DNA from: Bacteroidota bacterium
GTDB lineage: Bacteria; Bacteroidota; Bacteroidia; Bacteroidales; F082
DNA length: 64,000 bases
Assembly: GCA_016845105.1 (NCBI GenBank)
Contig: JAERTF010000142.1
Location: forward strand, 1 to 64,000
Direction of reading: 5' to 3'
Made by a program: the position numbers and the translations under genes
Notes under the pieces: generated by a model
Told to the model about the DNA's origin: nothing
What the model saw: only the letters and a program-made list of their open reading frames with translations
The model's database searches: none
Part shown: one piece after another, positions 48,962 through 59,491 of the stretch
Numbering within the stretch: position 1 is the first letter of the stretch
Layout: every line of letters begins with the position of its first letter

Positions 48962-51946
48962 CTAATTAATCACAATTTCATTGGTTCCAATAAGCTTACC
49001 ATTGCAACTCACGATTACCACATATAGTCCTTTTCCCCAATTTCTTACATTTATACTTGTATTGTGTGATTTTAGATTTTCGTATTGATAAACACAGTTT
49101 CCCAGTGAGTTATATACTTTAATATCAACTATATTATTTGAATTGAATGAAGTTGATATATTTACTATAGTGCTTGTAGGGTTAGGGTAAATACAAATTT
49201 CTTTACCTTCATTAAAATTAATTTCGTTAATTTCAGTGAGCAAATAACAAAAGCATTTATCACAATCGGGATTATCTATAAACAACGGGTTACCATTTTG
49301 TTTAAAACAGGCTAAGCTATATGAATCACCGTTTGTTGCAATGTCGGTTATAATTGGGTTTAGTAGCCCAAACCATGTAGTACTTCCAACTCCTTCAACC
49401 CAAGTCTCGTTCATAATTTGACCTTGTAAATACCATCTTGTATGGTAATTATTATCCAAAAGTAGTGTAGAGTCTTTATTCGTAACTACTTTGAAGTGAT
49501 CCTGTTCTTCGAAAACAGCATTCCCATTGGCAACATGCCCGCCCACATTATACCAAATTGTATCTCCCACATCAACTGAAAAATCATAGAGGATTGTTTC
49601 GGGTAGTTCGGGTAATTTTAAATATACCTTATCATTAGTAGTTCGGATTGCCCCAGAATAAATTGCATTATCCATTGATAATGTAGAATCATATAGTTCA
49701 TATAATTTTGAATAAACAAATGATGTGTCCTTTGTATTGCTTATGGTTGTATCTCCAATTAGTCCGAATCTAAACCTCCATTCTTGAGTCCCGAATGAAT
49801 AACCCAGGGTATTCCAAATCGATAAACTATCTGGAAAAACAGGTGGAGTGATTATTTGTATCAGAGTTGTATCAGTATTAGTACATCCATTTATATCGAC
49901 TACATTAAGTGTTACATCATATGTGTTGTAATACTGATATGAATGAATTGGATTTTGTAACGTTGATGTATTTCCGTCGTTAAAATCATATAACCAGGAA
50001 GTTATACTATCGATCGAACTTCCATAAAACTGGATTGGAGTATTTGTTGTTGTTGTTGTTAGACTTGCACTTAAACTAATATCAGGCAATGCATTTATAC
50101 TTACAAAGTGAGAAGTATAATCAGTGCACCCATCAATATCTATTACAGATAGTTCAACCTCATATACATCAATGGATGGAAATGTATGTAAAATTGTATT
50201 ATGAATAGTGGTTTCCAATGGGCTACCATCATTAAAATTCCAAGTATAACTAATTATGGAATCACTTTGTGGCGCATAAGTTGCTGTGAATAAAGTAGGA
50301 AGGCCAAAGCAATCATTTGTGGTTGTAAAGTCGATATTAATTTCTTCAAGTAAGCATATTTGTGTTATAGAATCAGTACATCCATCAAAGTTAGTAACAA
50401 CCAGGACTACATTATAACTTCCAGGTGAACTAAAAAGATGTGTTGGATTTTGATTAGTTGAAGTATCATTTGTTCCAGATGCTGGATCTCCGAAATCCCA
50501 ATACCATGAGGTGATGGCAGACCCACCATTTTGAGTGCTTAAATCAGTAAACAACACTGGATCATCTGTACACCCTATTTGATAAGTATACCCTGCTATT
50601 GGTCCGGGGGTAATTGTTAAAGAGTTCTGTGAACTACTGGTGCAACTATCTGAGTTAGTAATCGATAAAGCAACAATATATGTACCTGAATTCGAATAGA
50701 TATGACTGACATTCGGGTTGTTAGGATATGTAACTGTTTGTGATGTACCATCACCAAAATCCCAATGCCATTCTGTTATATATCCTGTAGGTGTTGTACT
50801 ATTATCGGTAAATTGCACTGAGTTACCAGTGCATGCTGGTGTATCAGAGGAGAATGCAGAGACGGGAGGAAGGTTTATGGTAATTTGTTTTACCAAAGTA
50901 TTTGTTGTAGATGTAGTATCTATAATTGTTAAAGATACATCATAGGTGCCAGTTGCAGTATATATATGTGTAGGTTCCATTTCTGTGGAAGTTCCTCCAT
51001 CTCCAAACAACCATGACCAGCTTAAAACTGCAGGGATATCAGTAGGTGGGCTAAGCACCGTAAATTGCACGGGTTCTCCTTCGCACCCATAATTCCAGGT
51101 AAAGTCAAGAGCTGGAACATCAGTAACAGACACTTGATGAATAATAGTATTATCACACCCATTAATATCTGTTACTGTTAACTCTACATTGAATGTTCCT
51201 GTTGTGGCAAATGTGTGAGATGCATTCTGTGTGGTTGCAAAGTTACCATCATCAAAGTCCCAATACCAGGTTGTTATTGTATTTCCAGATGTTCCAAAAA
51301 AGTCCGTTTGATCCCCTAATGAAGTAGGTTCCGGATTCCATGTAAAAAATACAGTGGGCAGTTCAAAGGTTTGAACTGAATAAGACACAGTGTCGGTGCA
51401 TACATACCCTGTCGAGTCAGCTCGTACCACAAGGCTTACATTATAGATTCCTGGTGAGCTGTAAATATGTGATGGGTTTTGTATAGAGCTAGTAAATCCA
51501 TCTCCGAAATCCCAGTTCCATTCAATGATGAAATAACCAGTGGGAGCAGTACTTAGGTCACTGAATAATATCATACTACATGTTTGATTTGAATATGAGA
51601 AGTCAGCACCTGGAGCAGGTAAAATTAATGTTGGGTGAGATGCCTGAGAGCTGCAACCAGTAGTAGTTAAAATGGTTAATGTTACATTATAGTTTCCCGA
51701 TGACAGGTAAGTATGGACCGGGTTTTGCAGATTTGATGTATTTCCATCACCGAAGTCCCAGTTCCATGTTGAAACCACAGAAACATTAGTTGTTATTGTA
51801 TCTACTTCGAATAGAATTTCAGAGTCGATACAAGCAACTGAATTTGATGTGAAGTCAACGGGGCATTGAGCACTTGAGTTAATATTAACAAAAAATAATA
51901 TTAAAAAAGCAGCTATAATAATCTGCCATTTGCTTTGCTTTTTCAT
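48962..51946 (-). CDS. Multi-PKD-domain secreted protein with T9SS type A sorting tail
   Basis: Repeated WxWDFGDGxxSxxQNPxHxYxxxGxYxVxLxV units; C-terminal ICIYPNPTSTIVNIS...GKGLYVVIVSCNGK. Confidence 0.92.
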   Translation of the reverse strand: MKKQSKWQIIIAAFLILFFVNINSSAQCPVDFTSNSVACIDSEILFEVDTITTNVSVVSTWNWDFGDGNTSNLQNPVHTYLSSGNYNVTLTILTTTGCSSQASHPTLILPAPGADFSYSNQTCSMILFSDLSTAPTGYFIIEWNWDFGDGFTSSIQNPSHIYSSPGIYNVSLVVRADSTGYVCTDTVSYSVQTFELPTVFFTWNPEPTSLGDQTDFFGTSGNTITTWYWDFDDGNFATTQNASHTFATTGTFNVELTVTDINGCDNTIIHQVSVTDVPALDFTWNYGCEGEPVQFTVLSPPTDIPAVLSWSWLFGDGGTSTEMEPTHIYTATGTYDVSLTIIDTTSTTNTLVKQITINLPPVSAFSSDTPACTGNSVQFTDNSTTPTGYITEWHWDFGDGTSQTVTYPNNPNVSHIYSNSGTYIVALSITNSDSCTSSSQNSLTITPGPIAGYTYQIGCTDDPVLFTDLSTQNGGSAITSWYWDFGDPASGTNDTSTNQNPTHLFSSPGSYNVVLVVTNFDGCTDSITQICLLEEINIDFTTTNDCFGLPTLFTATYAPQSDSIISYTWNFNDGSPLETTIHNTILHTFPSIDVYEVELSVIDIDGCTDYTSHFVSINALPDISLSASLTTTTTNTPIQFYGSSIDSITSWLYDFNDGNTSTLQNPIHSYQYYNTYDVTLNVVDINGCTNTDTTLIQIITPPVFPDSLSIWNTLGYSFGTQEWRFRFGLIGDTTISNTKDTSFVYSKLYELYDSTLSMDNAIYSGAIRTTNDKVYLKLPELPETILYDFSVDVGDTIWYNVGGHVANGNAVFEEQDHFKVVTNKDSTLLLDNNYHTRWYLQGQIMNETWVEGVGSTTWFGLLNPIITDIATNGDSYSLACFKQNGNPLFIDNPDCDKCFCYLLTEINEINFNEGKEICIYPNPTSTIVNISTSFNSNNIVDIKVYNSLGNCVYQYENLKSHNTSINVRNWGKGLYVVIVSCNGKLIGTNEIVIN

Positions 51947-52093
51947 TTTGTTTTTAGAATTAGGTTTATTTGACTACATATGCGATTTTCAAAGATATGA
52001 ATAAATTTCTTAGATTTTAATAAATAGAAGAATACTTGGACTATCCATTACTGAAAAGTATTAATTTTGATTTCAAAATAAAATAATGTTATT

Positions 52094-52447
52094 ATGAGTT
52101 TACAAGTTAAAGGAAAATTACTACAAAAGCTTGCACCTGAGAGTGGTGAAGGAAAAAATGGCAGATGGGAAAAACAGCAATTTGTAATCGAAACTGATGA
52201 GCAGTTTCCAAAAAAGATTTGTATTATGCTGTGGGGCGATAAAGTATCAATGCTTGGTAAGGTAACCGAAGGTGATATTCTTACAGTTTCAATTAATATC
52301 GAGTCTCGTGAATATAATTCACGTTGGTACACCGATATAAAGGCATGGCGCATTGAGAAGGAAGCTGATGAGGGTAGTAGTTCTGCTCCGTTGCCATCTG
52401 AGCCTCCCGCCGACTTGGGAATGCCTGAGGACGACCTTCCTTTTTAG
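52094..52447 (+). CDS. DUF3127 (single-strand-binding-like) protein
   Basis: GKLLQKLAPESGEGKNGRWEKQQFVIETDEQFPKKICIMLWGDK; C-terminal MPEDDLPF SSB-like acidic tip. Confidence 0.88.
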   Translation: MSLQVKGKLLQKLAPESGEGKNGRWEKQQFVIETDEQFPKKICIMLWGDKVSMLGKVTEGDILTVSINIESREYNSRWYTDIKAWRIEKEADEGSSSAPLPSEPPADLGMPEDDLPF

Positions 52448-52448
52448 C

Positions 52449-53360
52449 ATGTCGAAGAAACTGATACTAGCACATCTTGCACTTCTTGGAGCAAATTTAA
52501 TATTTGGTGTTAATTATGTGATTGCCAAAGGTATAATGCCTGATTATCTTGAGCCCAGAGCAATAATCCTACTAAGGGTAATTGGTGCAACTATAATATT
52601 TTGGGTTGTGGGGTTTTTTTTACCCAAGGAAAAGGTTGCAAAAAAGGATTTAGTTAAACTTGGTTATTTATCATTTTTTGGTGTTGCTCTCAATCAGATT
52701 ATGTTTTTCGAAGGACTTAATCTTACAACACCTATAAATGCATCAATTATAATGGTGGGCGTACCAATAATAGTTCTTGTTTTTTCGCATTTTTTTGTTG
52801 GAGATAAATTAACAGAAAATAAAATAGTTGGTATAGTATTAGGTTTTGCTGGTGCCGCCTATTTAATATTACAAAGCGGTAATTTCACTTTCTCTTCAGA
52901 CACATTTGTTGGTAATATTTTTGTTCTAATCAATGCATCATCATATGGTTTGTTTTTAGTACTTGTTAAACCACTTATGGCAAAATATAGTCCCATTACA
53001 ATAATGAAATGGGTATTTTTATTTGGGACTATACTAGTTATGCCAATTTCAGTTAACCTCGCATTGAATGCAGCTTATTCTGTAATTCCAACTAGCATAT
53101 GGCTATCAATTGGTTTTGTAATAGTTTTTACAACGGTTTTTGCATATGGATTGAATAATTATTCGCTTAAAACAATAAGCCCAACAATCAATAGTGCCTA
53201 CATTTATTTACAACCTATAATCGCCTCTTTTGTAGCATTAACCTTTAGTAAGGATATACTATCAATTCAAGAAGTTGTTGCGGCAGCCTTAATTTTCATT
53301 GGAGTATATTTTGTTAGTTTTAAGAAAGGTAATATTTCGGGATATTTTAGTAAGTCATAA
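52449..53360 (+). CDS. EamA/DMT family transporter
   Basis: 10-TM DMT pattern; starts right after the DUF3127 stop. ORF track start is 52353. Confidence 0.88.
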   Translation: MSKKLILAHLALLGANLIFGVNYVIAKGIMPDYLEPRAIILLRVIGATIIFWVVGFFLPKEKVAKKDLVKLGYLSFFGVALNQIMFFEGLNLTTPINASIIMVGVPIIVLVFSHFFVGDKLTENKIVGIVLGFAGAAYLILQSGNFTFSSDTFVGNIFVLINASSYGLFLVLVKPLMAKYSPITIMKWVFLFGTILVMPISVNLALNAAYSVIPTSIWLSIGFVIVFTTVFAYGLNNYSLKTISPTINSAYIYLQPIIASFVALTFSKDILSIQEVVAAALIFIGVYFVSFKKGNISGYFSKS

Positions 53361-53444
53361 TACGGTTTTAATACGACCGTTACACTAATATGACTTAAGT
53401 TTCGTATGTTTCTTTTGTATATTTTTGATGAATAAAATAAGACT

Positions 53445-54266
53445 ATGTTACCAAATATTAAAAACCTTAAATATAGAAATTCTGGAAACTTTTTTCTAAT
53501 GGCTGGTCCTTGCGTAATTGAGGATGAAGTAATGGCTTTCCCCATTGCAGAAAGAATAATTGAAATATCTGAGAAACTGCAAATACCTGTCATTTTTAAA
53601 GCATCATTTAAGAAAGCGAATAGAACACGTTTGGATTCATTTACTGGTATTGGTGATGAAATGGCGTTAAATATATTAAGGGAGATTTCACAAAGATATA
53701 ATGTTCCGGTTGTAACGGATATTCACACAGCTGATGATGCAAAACGTGCTTCTCAGTATGTAGATATACTCCAGATTCCTGCTTTTTTAAGCAGACAGAC
53801 AGATTTATTAATCGCAGCTGGAGATACTGGCAGATGTGTCAATATCAAGAAAGGACAATTTTTGTCCGGTGAATCAATGAAATACGCCGTTGATAAAGTT
53901 AGAAATACAGGTAACAATAGTGTTATGCTAACAGAGCGGGGATCTATGTTTGGCTATGGAGACTTGGTTGTTGATTATCGCAATATAGTAGAAATGAAAA
54001 AGTTTGATGTTCCTGTTATCCTTGATATAACCCATTCACTTCAGCAACCAAATCAAACCATAGGCGTTACAGGAGGACAGCCTAATCTTATTGAAACCAT
54101 TGCTCGTGCTGGGATATCAGTTGGCGCTGATGGAATATTTGTTGAGACTCATCCAAACCCCAAAAAGGCTCAGTCGGATGGGGAAAATATGCTAAAACTT
54201 GATCAGCTTGAAAAACTGCTTAATAAATTAGTAATTCTTAGAAAAGCAGTTAATGGTTTCAACTAA
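53445..54266 (+). CDS. kdsA: 3-deoxy-8-phosphooctulonate synthase
   Basis: MAGPCVIEDE, FKASFKKANRTR, LTERGSMFGYGDLVVDYR. Confidence 0.96.
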   Translation: MLPNIKNLKYRNSGNFFLMAGPCVIEDEVMAFPIAERIIEISEKLQIPVIFKASFKKANRTRLDSFTGIGDEMALNILREISQRYNVPVVTDIHTADDAKRASQYVDILQIPAFLSRQTDLLIAAGDTGRCVNIKKGQFLSGESMKYAVDKVRNTGNNSVMLTERGSMFGYGDLVVDYRNIVEMKKFDVPVILDITHSLQQPNQTIGVTGGQPNLIETIARAGISVGADGIFVETHPNPKKAQSDGENMLKLDQLEKLLNKLVILRKAVNGFN

Positions 54267-54391
54267 TAGTTAGTAACTAGCGGCATTATTATTGTGTTAT
54301 TTAACATGAAGAAAAAACTTCAGTATATCTTCATGTTTTTGTAATTTTATCTGAAATTAATCGTTACAGAAAAAACAAATAAACCATCAAA

Positions 54392-55951
54392 ATGGTTAAC
54401 AAACTGCAGACTCTACTTTTGGTAATACTATCGGTTTATGGATATGCCCAAAAACTTGATGCCATAAGGCTAGAAGTACCTTCGGATCTTGAGAGTGAGC
54501 AGTTTCATGTTGAACCACTTGGTGATGATGGCCTATTGATTTTTTACGAGAGCAATGAAGTTAGTAAAGATAACTTCAGGAAATGGTATTTTGGATTATT
54601 TGATACAGATTTAAAACAGAAATGGCTGAAATTTGTTCCCTTGAACGATAAAATTGAGTTTATCACGTCAAAATTCATCAATGGGAAAACCCATATGTTA
54701 TTCAAGAGTATCAATATGGGAAGAAGTGAATTTGGGCTGTATGACATAGTAACATATGATGCAAGAGCAGAGTCCTTCTCAAGGATTTCTGGCTCAATCC
54801 CATCTAAGGCAGAAGTTGCTGGTTTTGAAATAATTAACAATACTGCTTGTTTGGCATTAAATCTTAAAAAGCACAAAACTGATCTGGTTTTTATCTCGAT
54901 AGATAATGGTGATATAGTACCAATACATATTGGTGAAGATATCCCTGGAATAATCGAGGCCGTATTTGCCGATACTAAGTCTAATTCTTTTTATATTTCC
55001 ATTAAACAAAACAGAGACAGACGATATATACATGAATATTTATTGTGCTACTCGCCACAAGGCAAATTGATTAGTGAAATTTCAATAGCTGATAATGAGG
55101 CACTAAAGTATTTTAGTGATTATGTTTATATGCCCAATGGGAGCAATGAGATTCTTGTTTTTGGAACTTATAATATTGTAACAGGCAGAACTCTTTCATT
55201 TAAAGATATTGAGGAGGAAAGTGAGGATAAGAGTGCTGGAATGTTTTTCATGAAGATAGTTAATGGAAAACAGGAATCGTTGTTTTACTATGATTTTATG
55301 GGCTTAAATAATATTACTAATGCAATAATACCGAATAACTTCAAAGCAAGTAAAACGTCAAAGGATACTTCAAACACAAGAGGAATTAAAACGATGGTTA
55401 CTGCATCCTTCAATTTAAACAAGCCAAAAGTATTTCGGACTTCTGGTGGTAATTATATTTTTTCAGTTGAAGTTTATCAGCCATATTATAGAACCGAAAC
55501 CAGGATGGATTATGACTTTTATGGTCGACCATATCCATATACTTACAATGTTTTTAGTGGATTTAATTTTTATGATGCTATAATTTCGGGTATTTCTGCT
55601 GAGGGCGAGTTGTTGTGGAGTAATGATTTTCCAATTAGTGATTTATTAACATATTCGACTAAAAGAAATACTGTTGTGTTTGAGGATGGAAATTTAATTT
55701 CTATGGCATACGTAAATAATGGAAACGTTGTATCTCAAACAATAGAAGGCCCTGCCGATATTGACAAATCGAAAATGAAGATTGGAACAAATTTTCCTCA
55801 GGACAGAATTGCTCAGGATGAAAATAATCGAATTGTAAGGTGGTATGGTGATTACTTCCTTATTTATGGATACGAAAAACTAAAAAATCGAACCCTAGGT
55901 GAACAGTCAACAAGAGTTGTATTTTATGCAAACAAAATTGCATATAAGTAG
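54392..55951 (+). CDS. Hypothetical secreted protein
   Basis: 519 aa intact ORF with signal peptide; no family recognised. Confidence 0.6.
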   Translation: MVNKLQTLLLVILSVYGYAQKLDAIRLEVPSDLESEQFHVEPLGDDGLLIFYESNEVSKDNFRKWYFGLFDTDLKQKWLKFVPLNDKIEFITSKFINGKTHMLFKSINMGRSEFGLYDIVTYDARAESFSRISGSIPSKAEVAGFEIINNTACLALNLKKHKTDLVFISIDNGDIVPIHIGEDIPGIIEAVFADTKSNSFYISIKQNRDRRYIHEYLLCYSPQGKLISEISIADNEALKYFSDYVYMPNGSNEILVFGTYNIVTGRTLSFKDIEEESEDKSAGMFFMKIVNGKQESLFYYDFMGLNNITNAIIPNNFKASKTSKDTSNTRGIKTMVTASFNLNKPKVFRTSGGNYIFSVEVYQPYYRTETRMDYDFYGRPYPYTYNVFSGFNFYDAIISGISAEGELLWSNDFPISDLLTYSTKRNTVVFEDGNLISMAYVNNGNVVSQTIEGPADIDKSKMKIGTNFPQDRIAQDENNRIVRWYGDYFLIYGYEKLKNRTLGEQSTRVVFYANKIAYK

Positions 55952-55988
55952 TAGTGTTTGCATTTATCGATAAAACGACTGAATTGTA

Positions 55989-56783
55989 ATGATTAAAAAA
56001 ATATTATTGATTTATAGGTATACTAAATTTCGTTTATATGCGAAAACCAGGTATAATATTCATTCGCATTTTGTATATAGTTTCATAGAGGATATTATTA
56101 GGGATAATACACATTACTCAGACTACAAAAAACTTTGGAACCATAGAAACAAACTGGCTGCTAGCTCTGATCCCGTTGAAACCGTTGATTTTGGTTTTGG
56201 TGCCGGGGAAAAGGCTTATACTACTAATATTTATCCTTTAAGTAGGATAGTTAAGCGTCGTTCGCACAGTGAATCGCGGTTAAGATTATTGTACAGAATT
56301 GTAAAATATTACAAGCCATTAAGTGTGCTCGAATTTGGCACTGCTGCTGGAATAAGTGCCACATATATTAAATATGGATATCCAAAAAGTAATATGGTAA
56401 CAATGGAGGGCTGTGCTAATTTGGCTTCTAAAGCAGAAGAGTCATTTAATGAATTGGGTATAAAAAATATAGATATTGCGGTTGGTAACTTCAACAATAT
56501 ACTTGCAAATGTTCTGGATAAATTTAATAGTCTGGATTTTGTTTTTTTTGATGGAAATCATCGAATGGAACCAACTTTAATGTATTTTGAAAGTTGTGCT
56601 AAGCTTTCAAACGAAAATAGTATTTTTGTTTTTGATGATATACATTGGTCTTCGGGAATGGAAGAAGCATGGAGAAGAATAAAAGAAGACGAAAGAGTTA
56701 GTGTAACGATAGATCTATTTTGGTTTGGATTAGTTTTCTTTAGAAAAGGTATTGAAAAACAGAATTTTAACATCGTAGTATAG
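55989..56783 (+). CDS. Class I SAM-dependent methyltransferase
   Basis: VLEFGTAAGISATYI, VTMEGCANLA, DFVFFDGNHR. Confidence 0.85.
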   Translation: MIKKILLIYRYTKFRLYAKTRYNIHSHFVYSFIEDIIRDNTHYSDYKKLWNHRNKLAASSDPVETVDFGFGAGEKAYTTNIYPLSRIVKRRSHSESRLRLLYRIVKYYKPLSVLEFGTAAGISATYIKYGYPKSNMVTMEGCANLASKAEESFNELGIKNIDIAVGNFNNILANVLDKFNSLDFVFFDGNHRMEPTLMYFESCAKLSNENSIFVFDDIHWSSGMEEAWRRIKEDERVSVTIDLFWFGLVFFRKGIEKQNFNIVV

Positions 56784-56805
56784 CACGTCAAAAACAATAT
56801 AAGAT

Positions 56806-57540
56806 ATGCAGAAAAAAAGCATTATTGATTTCGAGGAAATATCTAGGTTTTTTCAAGTTGGTACCGAAACTGTTAAAGCTTTACGTGAAGTTAGTTTACA
56901 TATTTATGAAAATGAATTTGTAGCAATAATGGGACCTTCTGGGTCGGGAAAGTCAACAATGATGAATATTCTTGGTTGTTTGGATACACCAACTGCTGGA
57001 TCATATCACTTGAATGGTCAGGATGTGAGTAAAATGACTGATAATGAATTAGCTGATGTACGGAATAGGGAAATAGGTTTTATTTTTCAAACATTTAATC
57101 TATTGCAGCGATCAACAGCATTGGAAAACGTTATGCTACCGCTGGTATATGCTGGTGTAAGTAAATCACAACGCATACAACGTGCTGAAGAAACGCTTAG
57201 TAGTGTACAGTTATCTGATAGAATGAATCATCGACCCAACGAATTATCAGGAGGTCAACGACAGCGTGTTGCAGTTGCCAGAGCTTTAATTAATAACCCA
57301 TCAATAGTACTTGCAGATGAGCCTACTGGTAATCTGGATTCAAAAACATCCATCGAAATAATGGGGTTGTTAGAAGATATCCATAAACTTGGTAATACAA
57401 TTATTGTTGTAACACATGAGGAGGATATTGCAATGCATGCACATCGGGTTATCAGGATGCTTGATGGACGGATTGCTTCTGATGAGATTAATGAAAATAT
57501 TAGAACGGTAAAGGATTATGCAGTTAGTGAGTCTGAATAA
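56806..57540 (+). CDS. ABC transporter ATP-binding protein (LolD/MacB type)
   Basis: [18 protein letters not shown] Walker [28 protein letters not shown]. Confidence 0.95.
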   Translation: MQKKSIIDFEEISRFFQVGTETVKALREVSLHIYENEFVAIMGPSGSGKSTMMNILGCLDTPTAGSYHLNGQDVSKMTDNELADVRNREIGFIFQTFNLLQRSTALENVMLPLVYAGVSKSQRIQRAEETLSSVQLSDRMNHRPNELSGGQRQRVAVARALINNPSIVLADEPTGNLDSKTSIEIMGLLEDIHKLGNTIIVVTHEEDIAMHAHRVIRMLDGRIASDEINENIRTVKDYAVSESE

Positions 57541-57562
57541 CCCCAATTAAAAAGCATTAGAG

Positions 57563-58108
57563 TTGAAGATTTATACAAAAACAGGAGATAGTGGTAGCAC
57601 GGCATTAATTGGTGGTACACGAGTGCCAAAATATCATTTACGAATTGAGTGTTATGGTACCGTTGATGAACTAAGTTCGTGGATTGGCTTAATAAGGGAC
57701 CAGGATATTGACAAAGCTGATATAGAAATATTAATTGAAATACAAGATAGATTATTTACAATAGAATCGTTGCTTGCTTCTGATGGATCATCCGAGTATG
57801 CTCTTCCTGAATTATACAATAAAGACATCGAATTACTTGAAAATGAAATAGATCGTATAACAAAAGCATTGCCACCATTAAAATCATTTTTACTGTCGGG
57901 TGGGCATACAATTGTTTCATACTGCCATATTGCACGAACCGTTTGTCGTAGGTCGGAACGGCTGATTATTAGGCTAAATGAAGAATTTGAAGTGAATAAA
58001 CTGGTATTGATTTATCTAAATAGACTTTCTGACTACTTATTTATGCTTTCCCGCAAAATCGGACAGGATAAAAATGCTGAGGAATTACTTTGGAAGCCCC
58101 GTACTTAG
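57563..58108 (+). CDS. Cob(I)yrinic acid a,c-diamide adenosyltransferase (PduO type)
   Basis: MKIYTKTGDSGSTALIGGTRVPK; ARTVCRRSERLI; TTG start codon. Confidence 0.94.
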   Translation: MKIYTKTGDSGSTALIGGTRVPKYHLRIECYGTVDELSSWIGLIRDQDIDKADIEILIEIQDRLFTIESLLASDGSSEYALPELYNKDIELLENEIDRITKALPPLKSFLLSGGHTIVSYCHIARTVCRRSERLIIRLNEEFEVNKLVLIYLNRLSDYLFMLSRKIGQDKNAEELLWKPRT

Positions 58109-58182
58109 TAGTATTGTAACAAAATAATATTTTCCTTGTATATTTTCAAAAAAAAATTATTTTTGCAAAAAAATTATAACAC

Positions 58183-58404
58183 ATGTATTGGACTTTAGAG
58201 TTAGCATCAAAACTAGAAGATGCTCCCTGGCCAGCAACCAAGGATGAGTTGATAGAATGGGGAATACGAACAGGTACCGCTCCAGAAGTAATCGATAATC
58301 TAAGGGAGATAGAGGATGAAGGCGAAGCATATGACCGAATCGAAGATCTATGGCCTGATTATCCTACTAAAGAAGATTTCTTCTTTAATGAAGATGAATA
58401 TTAA
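58183..58404 (+). CDS. DUF2795 family protein
   Basis: MYWTLELASKLEDAPWPATKDELIEWGIRTGTAPEVIDNLREIEDEGE. Confidence 0.85.
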   Translation: MYWTLELASKLEDAPWPATKDELIEWGIRTGTAPEVIDNLREIEDEGEAYDRIEDLWPDYPTKEDFFFNEDEY

Positions 58405-58422
58405 ATTTACTATAGACTTAGA

Positions 58423-58457
58423 AAAACGGGTTTCTTTAACTAGGAACCCGTTTTTTT
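58423..58457 (+). terminator. Rho-independent terminator
   Basis: aaaacgggttt ... gaacccgtttt followed by a T-run; overlaps the 3' end of the opposite-strand gene. Confidence 0.8.
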
Positions 58458-59426
58458 ATGGAGTTTTCCTTGCCAAGTATTTCTTCTCTGCAGTTCTTTC
58501 TCAATCGCAACATTAATTTGATCATTTCGAATCAATCCCCAACCAGGTCCTGCTAAATATCTTGGCGGCACTTCCCCAGCGAATCTTTCAATAATAAAAT
58601 TAGGGTTTAACCTTTCGGTAAAATTCACTATAAACTCTATGTATTCGTCAAATGAAAACAGATCGTAATCAGATGGATATACCTTGTAGTCCTTAGCCAT
58701 TGTTGTGCCTTCAACAATTTGTAGTTGATGAAACTTAATGGTAGTTAAAGGTAATTCAGATATTTGTGATACTGACTTCATCATCATTTCTCGGGTTTCA
58801 CCAGGTAATCCAAAAATAAAATGAGCACCTACATTAATTCCAAATTTTGCTGTGATTTTAATTGCATCAAGCGATTGTTCAAAACTATGCCATCGGTTTA
58901 TTCTATCTAATGTACTGTTATAGATACTTTCAATACCATATTCGATAATAATATAGTATTCTTCTGAAAGTTTTTGGAGGTACTCAAGCTTCTCATTATC
59001 AATACAGTCAGGTCTGGTGCCTATAACTAAGCCAATAACACCATTTTGTTTTAATGCACCTTCGTACAAAGTCTTTAGTTCTTCTAATGGTTTGTAGGTG
59101 TTTGAGTAAGGTTGGAAATATACAAGATACTTTTTTGCTCTTCTATATCTTATTTTATGAAACTCAATTCCTTCACGTACTTGATGCTCAATTGGTTTTT
59201 TAGGGTCACAATATGATGGGTTAAAAGCATCATTATTGCAATAGGTACAACCACCTCGTGAAAGTATACCGTCTCTGTTTGGGCATGTAAATCCTGCATC
59301 AACACTTATTTTTTGAACACGTTCTCCAAATTTATGTTTAAAGTAAAGTGAATAGGCATTATACCTTCGGTCATGATTCCATGGGTAATTGTTATTGTCC
59401 ATTTCGTTAATATAGTATACCGGCAA
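58440..59426 (-). CDS. TIGR01212-family radical SAM protein (YhcC-like)
   Basis: CPNRDGILSRGGCTYCNNDAFNP; likely start 59402. Confidence 0.92.
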   Translation of the reverse strand: MPVYYINEMDNNNYPWNHDRRYNAYSLYFKHKFGERVQKISVDAGFTCPNRDGILSRGGCTYCNNDAFNPSYCDPKKPIEHQVREGIEFHKIRYRRAKKYLVYFQPYSNTYKPLEELKTLYEGALKQNGVIGLVIGTRPDCIDNEKLEYLQKLSEEYYIIIEYGIESIYNSTLDRINRWHSFEQSLDAIKITAKFGINVGAHFIFGLPGETREMMMKSVSQISELPLTTIKFHQLQIVEGTTMAKDYKVYPSDYDLFSFDEYIEFIVNFTERLNPNFIIERFAGEVPPRYLAGPGWGLIRNDQINVAIEKELQRRNTWQGKLHKKTGS

Positions 59427-59441
59427 AAATAATAAATAAAA

Positions 59442-59472
59442 AAAGGGATGAATCGTAATGAATCATCCCTTT
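59442..59472 (-). terminator. Rho-independent terminator of the POT transporter gene
   Basis: AAAGGGATGA/TCATCCCTTT arms, T-run on the minus strand. Confidence 0.8.
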
Positions 59473-59491
59473 AAAGCAAATGCTTAATTTC

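Noticed and set aside
52048-52353. 101-aa minus-strand ORF opposite DUF3127
   Set aside because: Antisense shadow; the DUF3127 reading is well supported.
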